Below are positions 1 through 9,415 of a stretch of DNA of 64,000 nt, piece after piece. A program made the position numbers and the translations under genes. The DNA is from UBA3839 sp963627995 (GTDB lineage: Bacteria > Bacteroidota > Bacteroidia > Bacteroidales > Bacteroidaceae): positions 124,001-188,000 of the forward strand of contig CAVGCV010000002.1 of assembly GCA_963627995.1 (NCBI GenBank). Direction: 5' to 3'. Numbering within the stretch: position 1 is the stretch's first letter; each line of letters begins with the position of its first letter. Below the pieces are notes generated by a model. The model made no database searches and was not told the DNA's origin. It saw only the letters and a program-made list of their open reading frames with translations.

Positions 1-93
1 ATAGAGAATTTTGCCCAAGTAGGAAAAGCCTCCTCCCGCTATTGGAAGGAAAGCGGAAAACACCGCGCCGTTTTTCCCTTTTCGGCCATCCCG

Positions 94-229
94 AAAAACG
101 TCCGCAGAGAAAATGTTTTCCGTCCGCAGAGGAAAAACATTTCGTCCGCAGAGCGCGGGATTTTTCTCTGCGGAGGTTTTCCCGGTTGCTCCGCAGTGTT
201 TTTCCGGCCTTCGCTCCGCAGTGTTTCTC
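94..229 (-). repeat. Dispersed palindromic repeat, copy A
   Basis: Copy A of a family found five times in this window. It is built from CCGCAGAG half-sites and their complements separated by A/T-rich spacers, with a CTCCGCAGTGTTT terminal motif near 189-203 and again near 214-228. Read on the minus strand it lines up with copy B: a terminal AACACTGCGGAG motif, then CTCCGCAGAGAAAAATC, then CCGCGCT. It lies upstream of the first gene; no ORF is convincing here. Confidence 0.8.
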
Positions 230-423
230 GAAGCATTCCCGACATGGAGGGCGGACAAGAAGGAGTAAAATCGTACAAAAGGGATGTCAAATCGTCAAAA
301 TCACCAATAATCGACCTATTATGACTAATCCTGCACCTGGATTACGGGCAAAAGGAAGAATTTTGTGGCGAAAAAAAAACGCGCCAGCGGAACACGACCT
401 GACTAAGACTAACAACCGACACG
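230..423 (+). other. Upstream region of the carbohydrate-degradation operon
   Basis: Non-coding stretch between repeat copy A and the first gene, more A/T-rich than the genes. I see no clear TAnnTTTG box, so the promoter of the downstream operon is not identified. A longer reading frame crosses this stretch in another phase but it overlaps the real gene out of frame and has no recognisable product. Confidence 0.5.
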
Positions 424-3400
424 ATGAAAGCAAAACAAGTAAAAGCGACGCTGCTCACACTGCTGCTGGGCCTCTCGACGTCCATGACGGCACAGACCAC
501 ACTGCCCTACATCCCGATGGCCGACGACTTCGGCGGACAGGCTGTGGCCACTCCCGAAACATTCCTGCCCACGACGGCCGACTTCACGCTCGAAGTCGGC
601 GCGCAGGGCGGCACGCCCGTCGGAATCGGGTTTGCCGACGTAAGCTACACGCCCACGGCCGACGGCCGCGTCCGCTTCGTGCAGAAGAGCGGAAAGATAT
701 ACGTGTTCGAGAACAACGCCTATGCCGCCACGCTGCTGCCCCGCTATGCCTATACGGAAGCGGGCGACAACCTCGTGCGCAACGGCAGTTTCGAGACGAC
801 GGACGAGCTCTTCACGGCAGGGCGGTGGAAAGCGGCCGAATGGGACACGTGGGACGGAGGCACTCCCACGTGGGGCGGCGACGTGGGCTACGTGAACGTA
901 CGCGAGAACGCCAGCTACCGCAGCGACGGCACGAAGTCCATCATCCTGCACTCCCGCAGCCGCTACCTCTGCCAGCGGCTGACGAAGGAGGGGCTGAAAG
1001 CGGGCGCCGCCTACCTCCTCTCGTGCGACCACTGGACGTCGGAGTGGAGCGGCAACGGGGGCGCCGCCTACCGCCTGCTGCTGGGAACGGCACTGGCCGG
1101 GGGCGACCTTCTCTCCCTGGAGGGGTACACCACCTCCACGAGCGACCAGGCCGCCCACAGTTTCCAGACCGTGTTCCGGATGCCCGCCCTTCCGTCCGGG
1201 GACATCTACCTCTCGTTCTTCCGCTCCGAAGCGAAAGTCGATTGGCTCGACAACGTGCGGCTCGTGGCGATTGCGCCCGCAGCCACAGGACTGACGGGCT
1301 GCCAAGCGGCAACCTATGCCACCGGGGCGTTCGCGCCAGTCAGCATGACCCTCCCCGACGGCGTGAGCATCGACCTCACCGACCGCCTGGCCAACCCCGG
1401 CTTCAGCAACGCCACCCTCATCAACGGCGCGCCCACAGGATGGACGCTCGACGCGCAAGTGACCCAGTCGAAGACCAGCACCGAGGGAAAGGGCAACGGG
1501 CTCGTCGCCGCCAGACAAAGCCACTGGCAGCTGTGGCACGCCGGCGGCGCGCTCAACGGACGCGCCTACCAGCTGGCTACGGGGCTTCCGAACGGCAAGT
1601 ACCGCGTTGAGGCCGACGTGGTGGCCAGCGGATTCGGCGGAAGCGTGGCCCTCTACGCCAACTACGGGAAGTCCGCCGTCGCCGCCAACTCGGCGCAGCG
1701 CCACGGCACCACGGGCATGGTGGTGGACGGGACGCTGGAACTCGGGCTGCAACTCGCCACGACAGGAGGCTTCACCATCGACTTCGACTCATTCACGCTC
1801 CATTATCTCGGCATGGACGCCGAGGGCTACCGCGAGGTGATGGCACTGAAAGTTGCGGAGACGAAACAGGTGCTCGCCGACCTGCATGAGGGCTATGACG
1901 GCGCATCCATGCAGGCAGCGGTGGACCATGCCGAAAGCCTCGCCGACAACGCCGCGGCCGACGACATCGTTGCCGCCATCGCCCGGCTCGAGCAGGCGAA
2001 TGCCGACTACCAGGCATTCGCGGCCGCGCGCCGCGAGGAGCAGAAGAAAGTGCAGCGGTTCGCCGATCTCATTGCCGCCGCCAAAGCCGAACGCGCAGAG
2101 GCGGCCTATCCCGCGGCAGAGGCATTCGACGCGGCCATTGCGCGCGCCGAGACGTTCCTTGCCGACCTGCAGGCCCGTCCGGACATCGCCGTGACGAGCC
2201 AGCGCGAGGCGCTCAATGTAGCCCGCGAGACCTACTACAACTCGCAATACACCGTCGCGCCCATCCAGCAGGACGTCTCCCACGTGGACCTCACGCTCGA
2301 CGGCTCCGAGAAGTTCGTCCTGCGCGTCGATGGCAAGCCCTTCTATCCCACTGAAATCCAGGTGCGCCCCGACAAGTTGCGCGGCTATGAGGGCTGGAGC
2401 GAGGCGGAGATAGAGGCGGCATTCAAGCGGGCGGCCGACGACGGCTTCTCCACGCTAAGCATCCCGCTTTTCTGGAGCGAGGTGGAGCCCGAGAAGAACC
2501 ACTTCGACTGGCGCATCCTCGACCGCTACCTCGGATGGTGCAAGAAATACGGCATGAGGGCGGAGCTGCTGTGGTTCTCGTGGAGCAGCGGCGGACGCGT
2601 GCAATACCTGTGGAACTACGGCGGGCGCCAGCAGCTCCGAACGCCCGACTACGTATGCTCGATGGAGGGGACGTCGGATTTCAACATGCTGCGCACGCAG
2701 TGGGAGTACTCGCTCGACTGGCGCGACACGGAACTGCGCGACCGCGAGACCCTTGTCCTTGGGCGCGTGATGGAACACGTGGCCCTGTGGGATGCCAACA
2801 ACGGACGGCCGCACACCGTCATCGGCGTGCAGCTGGGCAACGAGGCGCGCAGCCACGGCAACAACACCGCCACCGACGACGAGATTATCGACTACTACCA
2901 CCATGTCGGCGCAGCCGTCAAGCAGTCGAAATACGTCACGTGGACACGCCTCAACTGCGTGTCGTGGGAAACGCCAAACCGCACCCGCGCCAATGAGCGC
3001 AAGCGCAGCGGCGGCGGCACGAACATCGACTTCGTGGGCATCGACATCTATGGCACGAACGCCTTGAAAGTGCTGGGGAACATGGACGGATTCCTCGGCG
3101 AGACGGGGAAGAACTACCGCATGATTATGGAAATCGACGCGAAGGACAGCAACTCCCCCTTCTACCAGATGGCCGCGCTCGCCGGCGACAAGGCGTTCGA
3201 CTACTACAACCTCGGACACGTGGATGGCAACGGCCTCTACGCCAACAACGGACACGTGCTGACGGAGCGCGCCCACATCGCCCTCGTGCGGCAGCGCAAC
3301 AAGATTCTGAACCTCGCCAACCAGGACATCGCCTTGAAGAAGCACGGGAAGAGCCTCTACGTGTACAACTATTCCGGCGGCTCCACCTACATGGAGAGCG

Positions 3401-5088
3401 GTCTCAAAGGCATTGCGTTCACGCCGAAAGCAGGCACGACGCAGGCCGTCGCAGTGCTGCACTCCGCAAACGAAATCGCCCTGCTCGCCACAGCGGCGGG
3501 AACGTTCACGCTTCCTGCGTCCATCGGCGTTCAGACGGCCGAGGTGGGGCACTTCGACAGCGACAACAACTGGGTGAAAGAGTCCGACGCGGCCATCTCG
3601 AACAACAGCATAACCATGACCGAAAGCGCGTGTGTGCGCATCGTCACCAAGAAAGCCTCCGAGAAGACAAAGGTGTTCACCATCGGCGACTCGACAATGG
3701 CCGACAAGGCGGCAGGGAGCACAGAACGCGGATGGGGCACGCTCTTTCCCCTTTTTGTCGATGGCATCCAGGTGGAGGTGAAGAACAACGGCCTCGACGG
3801 ACGCAGCACACGCAGTTTCATCAACGAGGGGAAATGGGCCGGCGTCTGCGACCAGCTCAGCGAGGGCGACTACGTATTGATTCAGTTCGGACACAACGAT
3901 GAAAAGACGGATGTCGCACTCCACACCGACGCGCAGACCACCTACAAGGAGAATCTCACCAAGTTCGTCAGCGACACACGCGCAAAAGGCGCACGCCCCG
4001 TGCTGCTGACCCCCATTGTGCGCCGCGTGTTCGGCAGCGACGGGAACATTGAAGACGGGCACTCCGAATATGCCGACGCCATGCGCGAGCTTGCCAAAGC
4101 CCTGGATGTGCCGTTGATTGACATGAACCGCCTAAGCGCGCAATACGAGAACGTGGCAGGAATAGAGGGAAGCCGGCAGCTCCATGAATACTTCCCCGGA
4201 AAGGAGATAGACAACACACACCTTTGCCAGTTGGGAGCCTACATCACGGCACGCTGCGTGGCGGAGCAAATAGGGGAACAGGGCATCGGCATCGCCCTCA
4301 ACGGCAATCCACAGAAGCTGGACGGCGCCTGCACCTCGACCTTAGCGTTTGCCCAGCACGCCTTCTCTTCCGCGTTTCCACAGGAGACGGCAGCAAGCAC
4401 ATTGGCTTTGCTCGACGAACAGGTCCGCCGTCTGCGGCGCGAACAGCGCCGGGCTCTCCTCACCGGCGCAAAGCCCGCCAGCGCAACATTCGCCGTCGTA
4501 AACGCCGACTTCGCCGAGGGCAACTGCTGGTACAACGACGTGCAGACGACCCTGCCCATGGGCTGGAAGCTCGACAAAGACGTGAGCGGACAGCAGGAGG
4601 TGGCGGTGAAGACGGTGGACGGCACGACCTACTTCATCGTCTGGGCACCGACCATAAGGCACATCGACATGTACCAGACCATCACCGAACTGCCCCAAGG
4701 CACCTACGAGGTGTCGGCAATGGTCAAGGCAAGCAAAGGAGCATCCGATGGGCACAGCTATCTGTACATCAGCTCTGGAGACGAAAAGGGAACATCGTCG
4801 GCGAAAACGCCAGAACAGTGGGAGGAGCTCAAAGCGCAATGCGACGTACAAGACGGGACGCTCCGCATCGGGCTCCGTTCGGAGAACGGCTGGTACGCCC
4901 GCCTGGCGCAGGTGCGGCTCAGCGCAACCGACGGCACCACCACGGGAACACACAGGCCCGACACTTCCGCCAGCACCAAAAGCCTCGGGTATTATACCCT
5001 TGACGGGCGTGCCGCAGCCGCTCCGCAACGCGGGCTGTACATAATAAGAAGCACTGACGGCAGCCACCGCAAAGTGTTCATCCAGTAA
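424..5088 (+). CDS. Secreted multidomain glycosidase-like / rhamnogalacturonan acetylesterase fusion
   Basis: A 1,554-residue secreted protein. Residues 1-23 form a signal peptide ending in TAQ. Two carbohydrate-binding-like beta domains follow (about 115-290 and 320-460), then a helical FIVAR-like spacer (about 474-600). Residues 620-960 look like a TIM-barrel glycosidase of the GH35/GH42 type: LFWSEVEP, then QLGNE with E807 as likely acid/base, and MIMEID with E903 as likely nucleophile. Residues 1083-1280 form a CE12-like SGNH esterase with GDST (S1090), GHND (1156-1159) and the D1263/H1266 pair in DNTH. A further beta domain precedes a short YYTLDGR...GLYI tail resembling type IX secretion C-termini. 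The likely substrate is a pectic polysaccharide such as acetylated rhamnogalacturonan. The GH gene lies 36 bases downstream, suggesting one operon. The glycosidase family is my inference; the esterase call is firm. Confidence 0.8.
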   Translation: MKAKQVKATLLTLLLGLSTSMTAQTTLPYIPMADDFGGQAVATPETFLPTTADFTLEVGAQGGTPVGIGFADVSYTPTADGRVRFVQKSGKIYVFENNAYAATLLPRYAYTEAGDNLVRNGSFETTDELFTAGRWKAAEWDTWDGGTPTWGGDVGYVNVRENASYRSDGTKSIILHSRSRYLCQRLTKEGLKAGAAYLLSCDHWTSEWSGNGGAAYRLLLGTALAGGDLLSLEGYTTSTSDQAAHSFQTVFRMPALPSGDIYLSFFRSEAKVDWLDNVRLVAIAPAATGLTGCQAATYATGAFAPVSMTLPDGVSIDLTDRLANPGFSNATLINGAPTGWTLDAQVTQSKTSTEGKGNGLVAARQSHWQLWHAGGALNGRAYQLATGLPNGKYRVEADVVASGFGGSVALYANYGKSAVAANSAQRHGTTGMVVDGTLELGLQLATTGGFTIDFDSFTLHYLGMDAEGYREVMALKVAETKQVLADLHEGYDGASMQAAVDHAESLADNAAADDIVAAIARLEQANADYQAFAAARREEQKKVQRFADLIAAAKAERAEAAYPAAEAFDAAIARAETFLADLQARPDIAVTSQREALNVARETYYNSQYTVAPIQQDVSHVDLTLDGSEKFVLRVDGKPFYPTEIQVRPDKLRGYEGWSEAEIEAAFKRAADDGFSTLSIPLFWSEVEPEKNHFDWRILDRYLGWCKKYGMRAELLWFSWSSGGRVQYLWNYGGRQQLRTPDYVCSMEGTSDFNMLRTQWEYSLDWRDTELRDRETLVLGRVMEHVALWDANNGRPHTVIGVQLGNEARSHGNNTATDDEIIDYYHHVGAAVKQSKYVTWTRLNCVSWETPNRTRANERKRSGGGTNIDFVGIDIYGTNALKVLGNMDGFLGETGKNYRMIMEIDAKDSNSPFYQMAALAGDKAFDYYNLGHVDGNGLYANNGHVLTERAHIALVRQRNKILNLANQDIALKKHGKSLYVYNYSGGSTYMESGLKGIAFTPKAGTTQAVAVLHSANEIALLATAAGTFTLPASIGVQTAEVGHFDSDNNWVKESDAAISNNSITMTESACVRIVTKKASEKTKVFTIGDSTMADKAAGSTERGWGTLFPLFVDGIQVEVKNNGLDGRSTRSFINEGKWAGVCDQLSEGDYVLIQFGHNDEKTDVALHTDAQTTYKENLTKFVSDTRAKGARPVLLTPIVRRVFGSDGNIEDGHSEYADAMRELAKALDVPLIDMNRLSAQYENVAGIEGSRQLHEYFPGKEIDNTHLCQLGAYITARCVAEQIGEQGIGIALNGNPQKLDGACTSTLAFAQHAFSSAFPQETAASTLALLDEQVRRLRREQRRALLTGAKPASATFAVVNADFAEGNCWYNDVQTTLPMGWKLDKDVSGQQEVAVKTVDGTTYFIVWAPTIRHIDMYQTITELPQGTYEVSAMVKASKGASDGHSYLYISSGDEKGTSSAKTPEQWEELKAQCDVQDGTLRIGLRSENGWYARLAQVRLSATDGTTTGTHRPDTSASTKSLGYYTLDGRAAAAPQRGLYIIRSTDGSHRKVFIQ

Positions 5089-5124
5089 CCAACGCCCTAC
5101 ATCCCCCTACCACACCCAAACACC

Positions 5125-7545
5125 ATGAAAAAACGACTCATCCTGTCCGCAGCACTGCTGCTGACCGCAGCCACCACCACGGCGCAGACCGACTACACGG
5201 GCAACATCGACAACCCCAGCTTCGAGACAAACGGACTGGCCGGTTGGAAGAACAAGGGCTACCAAGTGCAGACCAACGACGCGACCACCGCGCAGGGGTG
5301 GACGAAAAGCGGCAACGCCTACGCCGAGATGTGGAGCAGCGGCGCGCTGCCCGACGGGCGGCTGTCGCAAGTCGTGACGGGACTGCCCGACGGCTACTAC
5401 CTGCTGACCACCGACGCACACGCCATGAAGGAAGGCGTGAGCGCCATCTCCGGGGTCAGCCTCTTCGCCGGGCGCAACCAGGCCTTCGTCAAGAAAGGAG
5501 GAAGCTACCGGGTGGGGGCCATCGCCACGGGCGGACGGCTGGAAATCGGCATCGGCAACACGGCGACGAACGCCACGTGGATTGCCGCCGACAACTTCCG
5601 CCTCACGGCCGTCGACACGACGGCGCAGGTGTACAAGCGGTACAAGTACACGACGACGGTCGCCGCGCGCGCCATCCAGAACGAGCTGAAGTCCAAGGGC
5701 TACCACCAGCCGGAGGCATTGAGGACGGCCATCGCCGACGCATCGTCAGCCGGCGACGACAAGGCCGCCATCGTCGCCGTCGTGGCGCGGCTGGAAGCGG
5801 CCATCAGCGAATGCCAGGCAGCCATGCCCCATTACGACAAGCTGCGCAGCGCCATCATCAGCGCGCGCAACAACGCCCTGCGCACCGCCTACGAGGGCAA
5901 CGCCACTTTCCGCCGCGCCATCGCCACGGCCGGGAGCACGCTTGCCGCGGAGGGCGATGTGGAGAAAGTCGACGCCGCCACCGCCACGCTGCGAAAGGCC
6001 ATGGACGACTATCTTGCCAACCGCCCGTCGGAATGGGTCACCATCCAGAACGGGAAACTGTGGAAGACCGACACAGGCGCGGCCGTCCAGGCCCACGCGC
6101 CGGGCTTCGTCCGCGTGGGCGACCTGTGGTACATGGTGGGCGAGGACCGCAGCCGCCAGTGGAATCCCGACGTGAACCTCTACTCCAGCCTCGACCTGGT
6201 GAACTGGAAGTTCGAGAAGAAAATCATCCAGAACGGCGTGACCAGCCCCGAGCTGGGCAGCAGCCGCATGATTGAGCGCGCCAAGCTGATGTACAACGAG
6301 CAGACCTCGAAGTTCGTGGTGTGGTGCCACTGGGAGGCCGGCAACTACGGGGCCTCGGAAGCCGCGTGCTTCACCTGCGACTCGGTGAACGGCGCCTACA
6401 AGCTGGAATGGAGCGGCCGGCCGCTGGGCGTCAAGAGCCGCGACTGCAACATCTTCATCGACAACGACGGAACGGCCTACTTCATCTCCACCACCGAGGA
6501 GAACCGCCACCTCGGCCTCTTCCGCCTGTCCGACGACTACCTCTCCGCCACCAGCCACACCCAGCTCTTCGCCTGGCAGAGCCGCGAGGCGCCCGCCATC
6601 GTGCGCATCGGCCCGCGCTACTTCATGTTCTCCTCGGCCTGCTCAGGATGGGACCCCAACCAGTGCAAGCTCTCCCACACCACCGACCTCCGCAGCGGCT
6701 GGAGCGGACTGGCGAACGTGGGCAACGCCAACTCGTTCGACACGCAGGCGGCCGCCATCCTCGAGGTGAAAGGCACGAAAGCCACCACCTACCTCTACGT
6801 GGGCGACCGCTGGCAAGACCCCGGGCTGCCCGAGAGCAAGACCATCGTGTTCCCCGTCTCATTCAGCGGCACGGCATGCACGTTCAAGTACCACGAGCGC
6901 TTCGACATCAACTTCGTCACCGGCGAATGGCGCGAGACGCCCACCGAGAAGGTGTTTGCCGACAAGCGCGGATGGAAAGTCGCCGGATGCAGCAGCGAGG
7001 AGACCGGCAGCGAGAACTCGCCGGCCAAGAACGCCATCGACGGACGCAGCGACACGAAATGGCACACGAAGTACAGCGGGACGGCAGCCGCCGCGCCCCA
7101 CCACATCGCCATCGACATGGGCAAGCCCATCCGCATCAAGGGATTCCTCGCCACGCCGCGCATGGACGGACAGACCAACGGCCTCATCCGCAAGTACCGC
7201 TTCGAGGTGAGCGACGACGGGCAGGCCTGGGCCACGGCCGCCTCGGGAAGCTGGCTGCCCTACTGCACCGAGGTGCTGTTCGGCGCGCCCGTCCAATGCC
7301 GCTACATCAAGCTCGTCGGCGAGGAGGGCAGCTACGCCTCGCTGGCCGAGCTCGACGCCATCCTCGCCGACGAAACGCCCACAGCCATCGCGCCCACACC
7401 TGCGGAGCACGGCGGGCGGCAGGAGTCCGGACACTCCTACTTTGCGCTCGACGGCCGCCGCATCAACGAGCCGTCGGAAGGACTGTTCATCGAGCAAGTC
7501 ACCTACGCCGACGGCACAAGGCGCAACATCAAGCGGCTCCGCTGA
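5125..7545 (+). CDS. Secreted GH43 family glycosidase with discoidin domain
   Basis: An 806-residue secreted enzyme. A signal peptide (1-21, ending TTAQ) is followed by a beta-sandwich like that of the preceding gene, a helical spacer, and a five-bladed GH43-like region at about 303-600. The motifs VGEDRSR, NLYSSLDLVNW, IERAKLMYN, SRDCNIF and SREAPAI match the GH43 subfamilies 24/34, whose members cleave galactan or arabinogalactan side chains. A discoidin (F5/8 type C) domain spans about 608-750 and probably binds galactose-containing sugar. The C-terminal FALDGRR...GLFIEQ tail resembles a type IX secretion signal. Together with the upstream esterase it suggests attack on pectin or arabinogalactan side chains. 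No SusC/SusD transporter accompanies the pair in this window. Confidence 0.85.
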   Translation: MKKRLILSAALLLTAATTTAQTDYTGNIDNPSFETNGLAGWKNKGYQVQTNDATTAQGWTKSGNAYAEMWSSGALPDGRLSQVVTGLPDGYYLLTTDAHAMKEGVSAISGVSLFAGRNQAFVKKGGSYRVGAIATGGRLEIGIGNTATNATWIAADNFRLTAVDTTAQVYKRYKYTTTVAARAIQNELKSKGYHQPEALRTAIADASSAGDDKAAIVAVVARLEAAISECQAAMPHYDKLRSAIISARNNALRTAYEGNATFRRAIATAGSTLAAEGDVEKVDAATATLRKAMDDYLANRPSEWVTIQNGKLWKTDTGAAVQAHAPGFVRVGDLWYMVGEDRSRQWNPDVNLYSSLDLVNWKFEKKIIQNGVTSPELGSSRMIERAKLMYNEQTSKFVVWCHWEAGNYGASEAACFTCDSVNGAYKLEWSGRPLGVKSRDCNIFIDNDGTAYFISTTEENRHLGLFRLSDDYLSATSHTQLFAWQSREAPAIVRIGPRYFMFSSACSGWDPNQCKLSHTTDLRSGWSGLANVGNANSFDTQAAAILEVKGTKATTYLYVGDRWQDPGLPESKTIVFPVSFSGTACTFKYHERFDINFVTGEWRETPTEKVFADKRGWKVAGCSSEETGSENSPAKNAIDGRSDTKWHTKYSGTAAAAPHHIAIDMGKPIRIKGFLATPRMDGQTNGLIRKYRFEVSDDGQAWATAASGSWLPYCTEVLFGAPVQCRYIKLVGEEGSYASLAELDAILADETPTAIAPTPAEHGGRQESGHSYFALDGRRINEPSEGLFIEQVTYADGTRRNIKRLR

Positions 7546-7551
7546 ACGGCC

Positions 7552-7600
7552 CGTCCGCCGGCCAGCCCGGCTTGCCGGCGGACGGGCTGGCCGGCGGACG
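7552..7600 (+). terminator. GC-rich hairpin after the GH43 gene
   Basis: Perfect 18-base arms at 7552-7569 and 7583-7600 enclose a 13-base loop, seven bases after the GH43 stop codon. There is no U-tract, so it may protect or terminate transcripts rather than being a classical intrinsic terminator. Confidence 0.6.
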
Positions 7601-7685
7601 TCATGCGGCCATCCGTCCAGACCGAACACGGGGCTTCCCCACAGAAAACAAGCAACAACCTGCCAACCAGCGATTTGAGCAACGT

Positions 7686-7800
7686 CAAAAAAAACACTGC
7701 GGAGGGGCCGGAAAACGTCCGCAGAGAAAAATCCCGCGCTCCGCAGAGAAAACATATTTCGTCCGCAGAGAAAAATATTTTTCTCTGCGGACGTTTTCCG
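7686..7800 (+). repeat. Dispersed palindromic repeat, copy B
   Basis: The clearest copy of the family. It starts with AAAACACTGCGGAG, followed by GGAAAACGTCCGCAGAG, the CCCGCGCTCCGCAGAG core, and a final perfect hairpin CCGCAGAGAAAAATA/TTTTTCTCTGCGG. It lies between the GH43 gene and the antiporter. Confidence 0.85.
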
Positions 7801-8034
7801 TATGTTCCACAGAAATATGTAAATTATTGTGTAACAAACATTTGCACAAAATCCAAAATCGGCATCCCCCACATGCCGCCGTCCCGCGCCGCACTCTCCG
7901 GGGAACTGGCCCCGCGTCCGCCACAAGGCCGGGCGGCCGCAGGGCTTCATCCGCGCCATCGGAACGGGAAAATAGCAGAAAAGAGGCCGTAAAAGTTGGT
8001 GGTCTTGGCAAACAGCCTTACCTTTAATCCCATT
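7801..8034. other. Non-coding stretch upstream of the antiporter
   Basis: No gene is supported here. A TACCTTTA sequence at 8019-8026 resembles the Bacteroidetes -7 box but lies only 8 bases before the ATG, so it would give a nearly leaderless message; this is uncertain. Confidence 0.4.
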
Positions 8035-9399
8035 ATGACAAAGAGAAAGGACAAGATCCTTGGCGCGCGGCGCGGACGCCCCCGCCGCCGCGGATGGGCG
8101 GCGCTGATGCCGCTGGCGCTGCTGGCCGTGACGATGGGCGCGGTGGGCGCGCTGATGGGCGGATTCGCGAAAGTGCCGATGTGCGTGGTGTTCGTCGTGG
8201 CGGGCATCGCCTCGCTGCTCACGCTGAGGGGCTACCCCGTCGAGGAGCGCGTGGCATGCTTCTCGCGCGGCGCGGGCGACAAGGACCTGCTGCTGATGGT
8301 GTGGATATTCGTGCTGGCCGGCGCGTTCGCCAAGTCGGCCCAGGCGATGGGGGCGGTGGGCGCGACCGTCGACCTCACGATGGCCCTGCTGCCCGGGAGC
8401 ATGCTGCTGGCGGGCCTGTTCCTGTCGTCGTGCGTGGTGTCGCTGTGCGTGGGCACGTCGGTGGGGACCATCGTTGCGCTCGTGCCGGTGGCTGCCGAGA
8501 TGAGCGGGCGCACGGGCAGCGGCGTCGAGCTGATGGTGGCGGCCGTGGTGGGCGGCGCGTTCTTCGGCGACAACCTGTCGTTCATCTCCGACACGACGGT
8601 GGCGGCGACGCGCACGTAGGGCTGCTCGATGCGCGACAAGTTCCGCACCAATTTCCGCATCGTGCTGCCCGCCGCCGTGGTGTGCTTCCTGCTGTATGTC
8701 GCCATCGGCATGCACCATCCCGCGACGGGCGTCGGCACGGCGCCGGCGGCGGCACACCTGTGGCGCGTGCTGCCCTACGTGGCGGTGCTGGTGACGGCGG
8801 TGGCGGGCATGAACGTGCTGCTGTCGCTCTGTCTGGGCGTGGCGCTGACGGGGGCGGTGGGCATGGCGGACGGCGGCCTGACGGCGGCCGGATGGGTGCA
8901 GAGCCTGGCCGACGGCATCACGGACATGGGCGAGCTGATTCTCATCTCGATGATGGCGGGCGGACTGCTGGCGGTGGTGCGCAAGGCGGGCGGCGTGACC
9001 TACATGGTGCGCTGCATCACGCGCCGCGTGCACTCGCGGCGCGGAGCGGAGCTGTGCATCTCGGCGCTGGTGTCGGCCACGAACCTCTGCACGGCCAACA
9101 ACACGGTGGCGATACTGTCGGTGGGCAGCATCGCGAGCGACATCTCGAAGCGTTTCGGCGTGGACCCGCGCCGCAGCGCGAGCCTGCTCGACATCTTCTC
9201 GTGCGTGGTGCAGGGCGTCATCCCCTACGGCGCGCAGCTCCTCATGGCGGGCGGCCTGGCGGCCGTCAGTCCCGTGGGCATCATCCCCCGCCTCTACTAC
9301 CCCATGCTCCTCGCGGCGGCCGCCTTGGGCAGCATCGCTTTCGCGAAAGGGAATGAAGACAACGCCCCCACGGACGGAAGCCATAAGATGAAGCTATAA
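8035..9399 (+). pseudogene. nhaC: NhaC-type Na+/H+ antiporter, interrupted by one TAG
   Basis: Two halves of one NhaC-family antiporter lie in the same frame, separated only by the TAG at 8617-8619. The first half ends SDTTVAATRT and the second resumes GCSMRDKFRTNF. In this family the junction normally reads ATRTQG, so the TAG most simply replaces a CAG glutamine codon. The total of 454 positions matches a full-length transporter with about a dozen membrane helices, and nothing else is missing. TAG is an ordinary stop elsewhere in the window (for example the ABC exporter and acpP), so recoding is unlikely. The gene is either a recent pseudogene, a sequencing error, or makes two fragments by reinitiation at ATG 8629. 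Chosen start is ATG 8035 (MTKRKD); an upstream TTG would add 13 residues. Confidence 0.85.
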
Positions 9400-9415
9400 A
9401 CAAAGAGCCCGAAAG

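Noticed and set aside
42..1610. Plus-strand frame of 522 codons across repeat A and the first gene
   Set aside because: It is out of phase with the secreted enzyme, is Arg-rich and lacks homology; it crosses a non-coding repeat.
8617..8619. TAG read as glutamine (alternative genetic code)
   Set aside because: Several unrelated genes here, including acpP and the ABC exporter, end in TAG, so TAG is a working stop.
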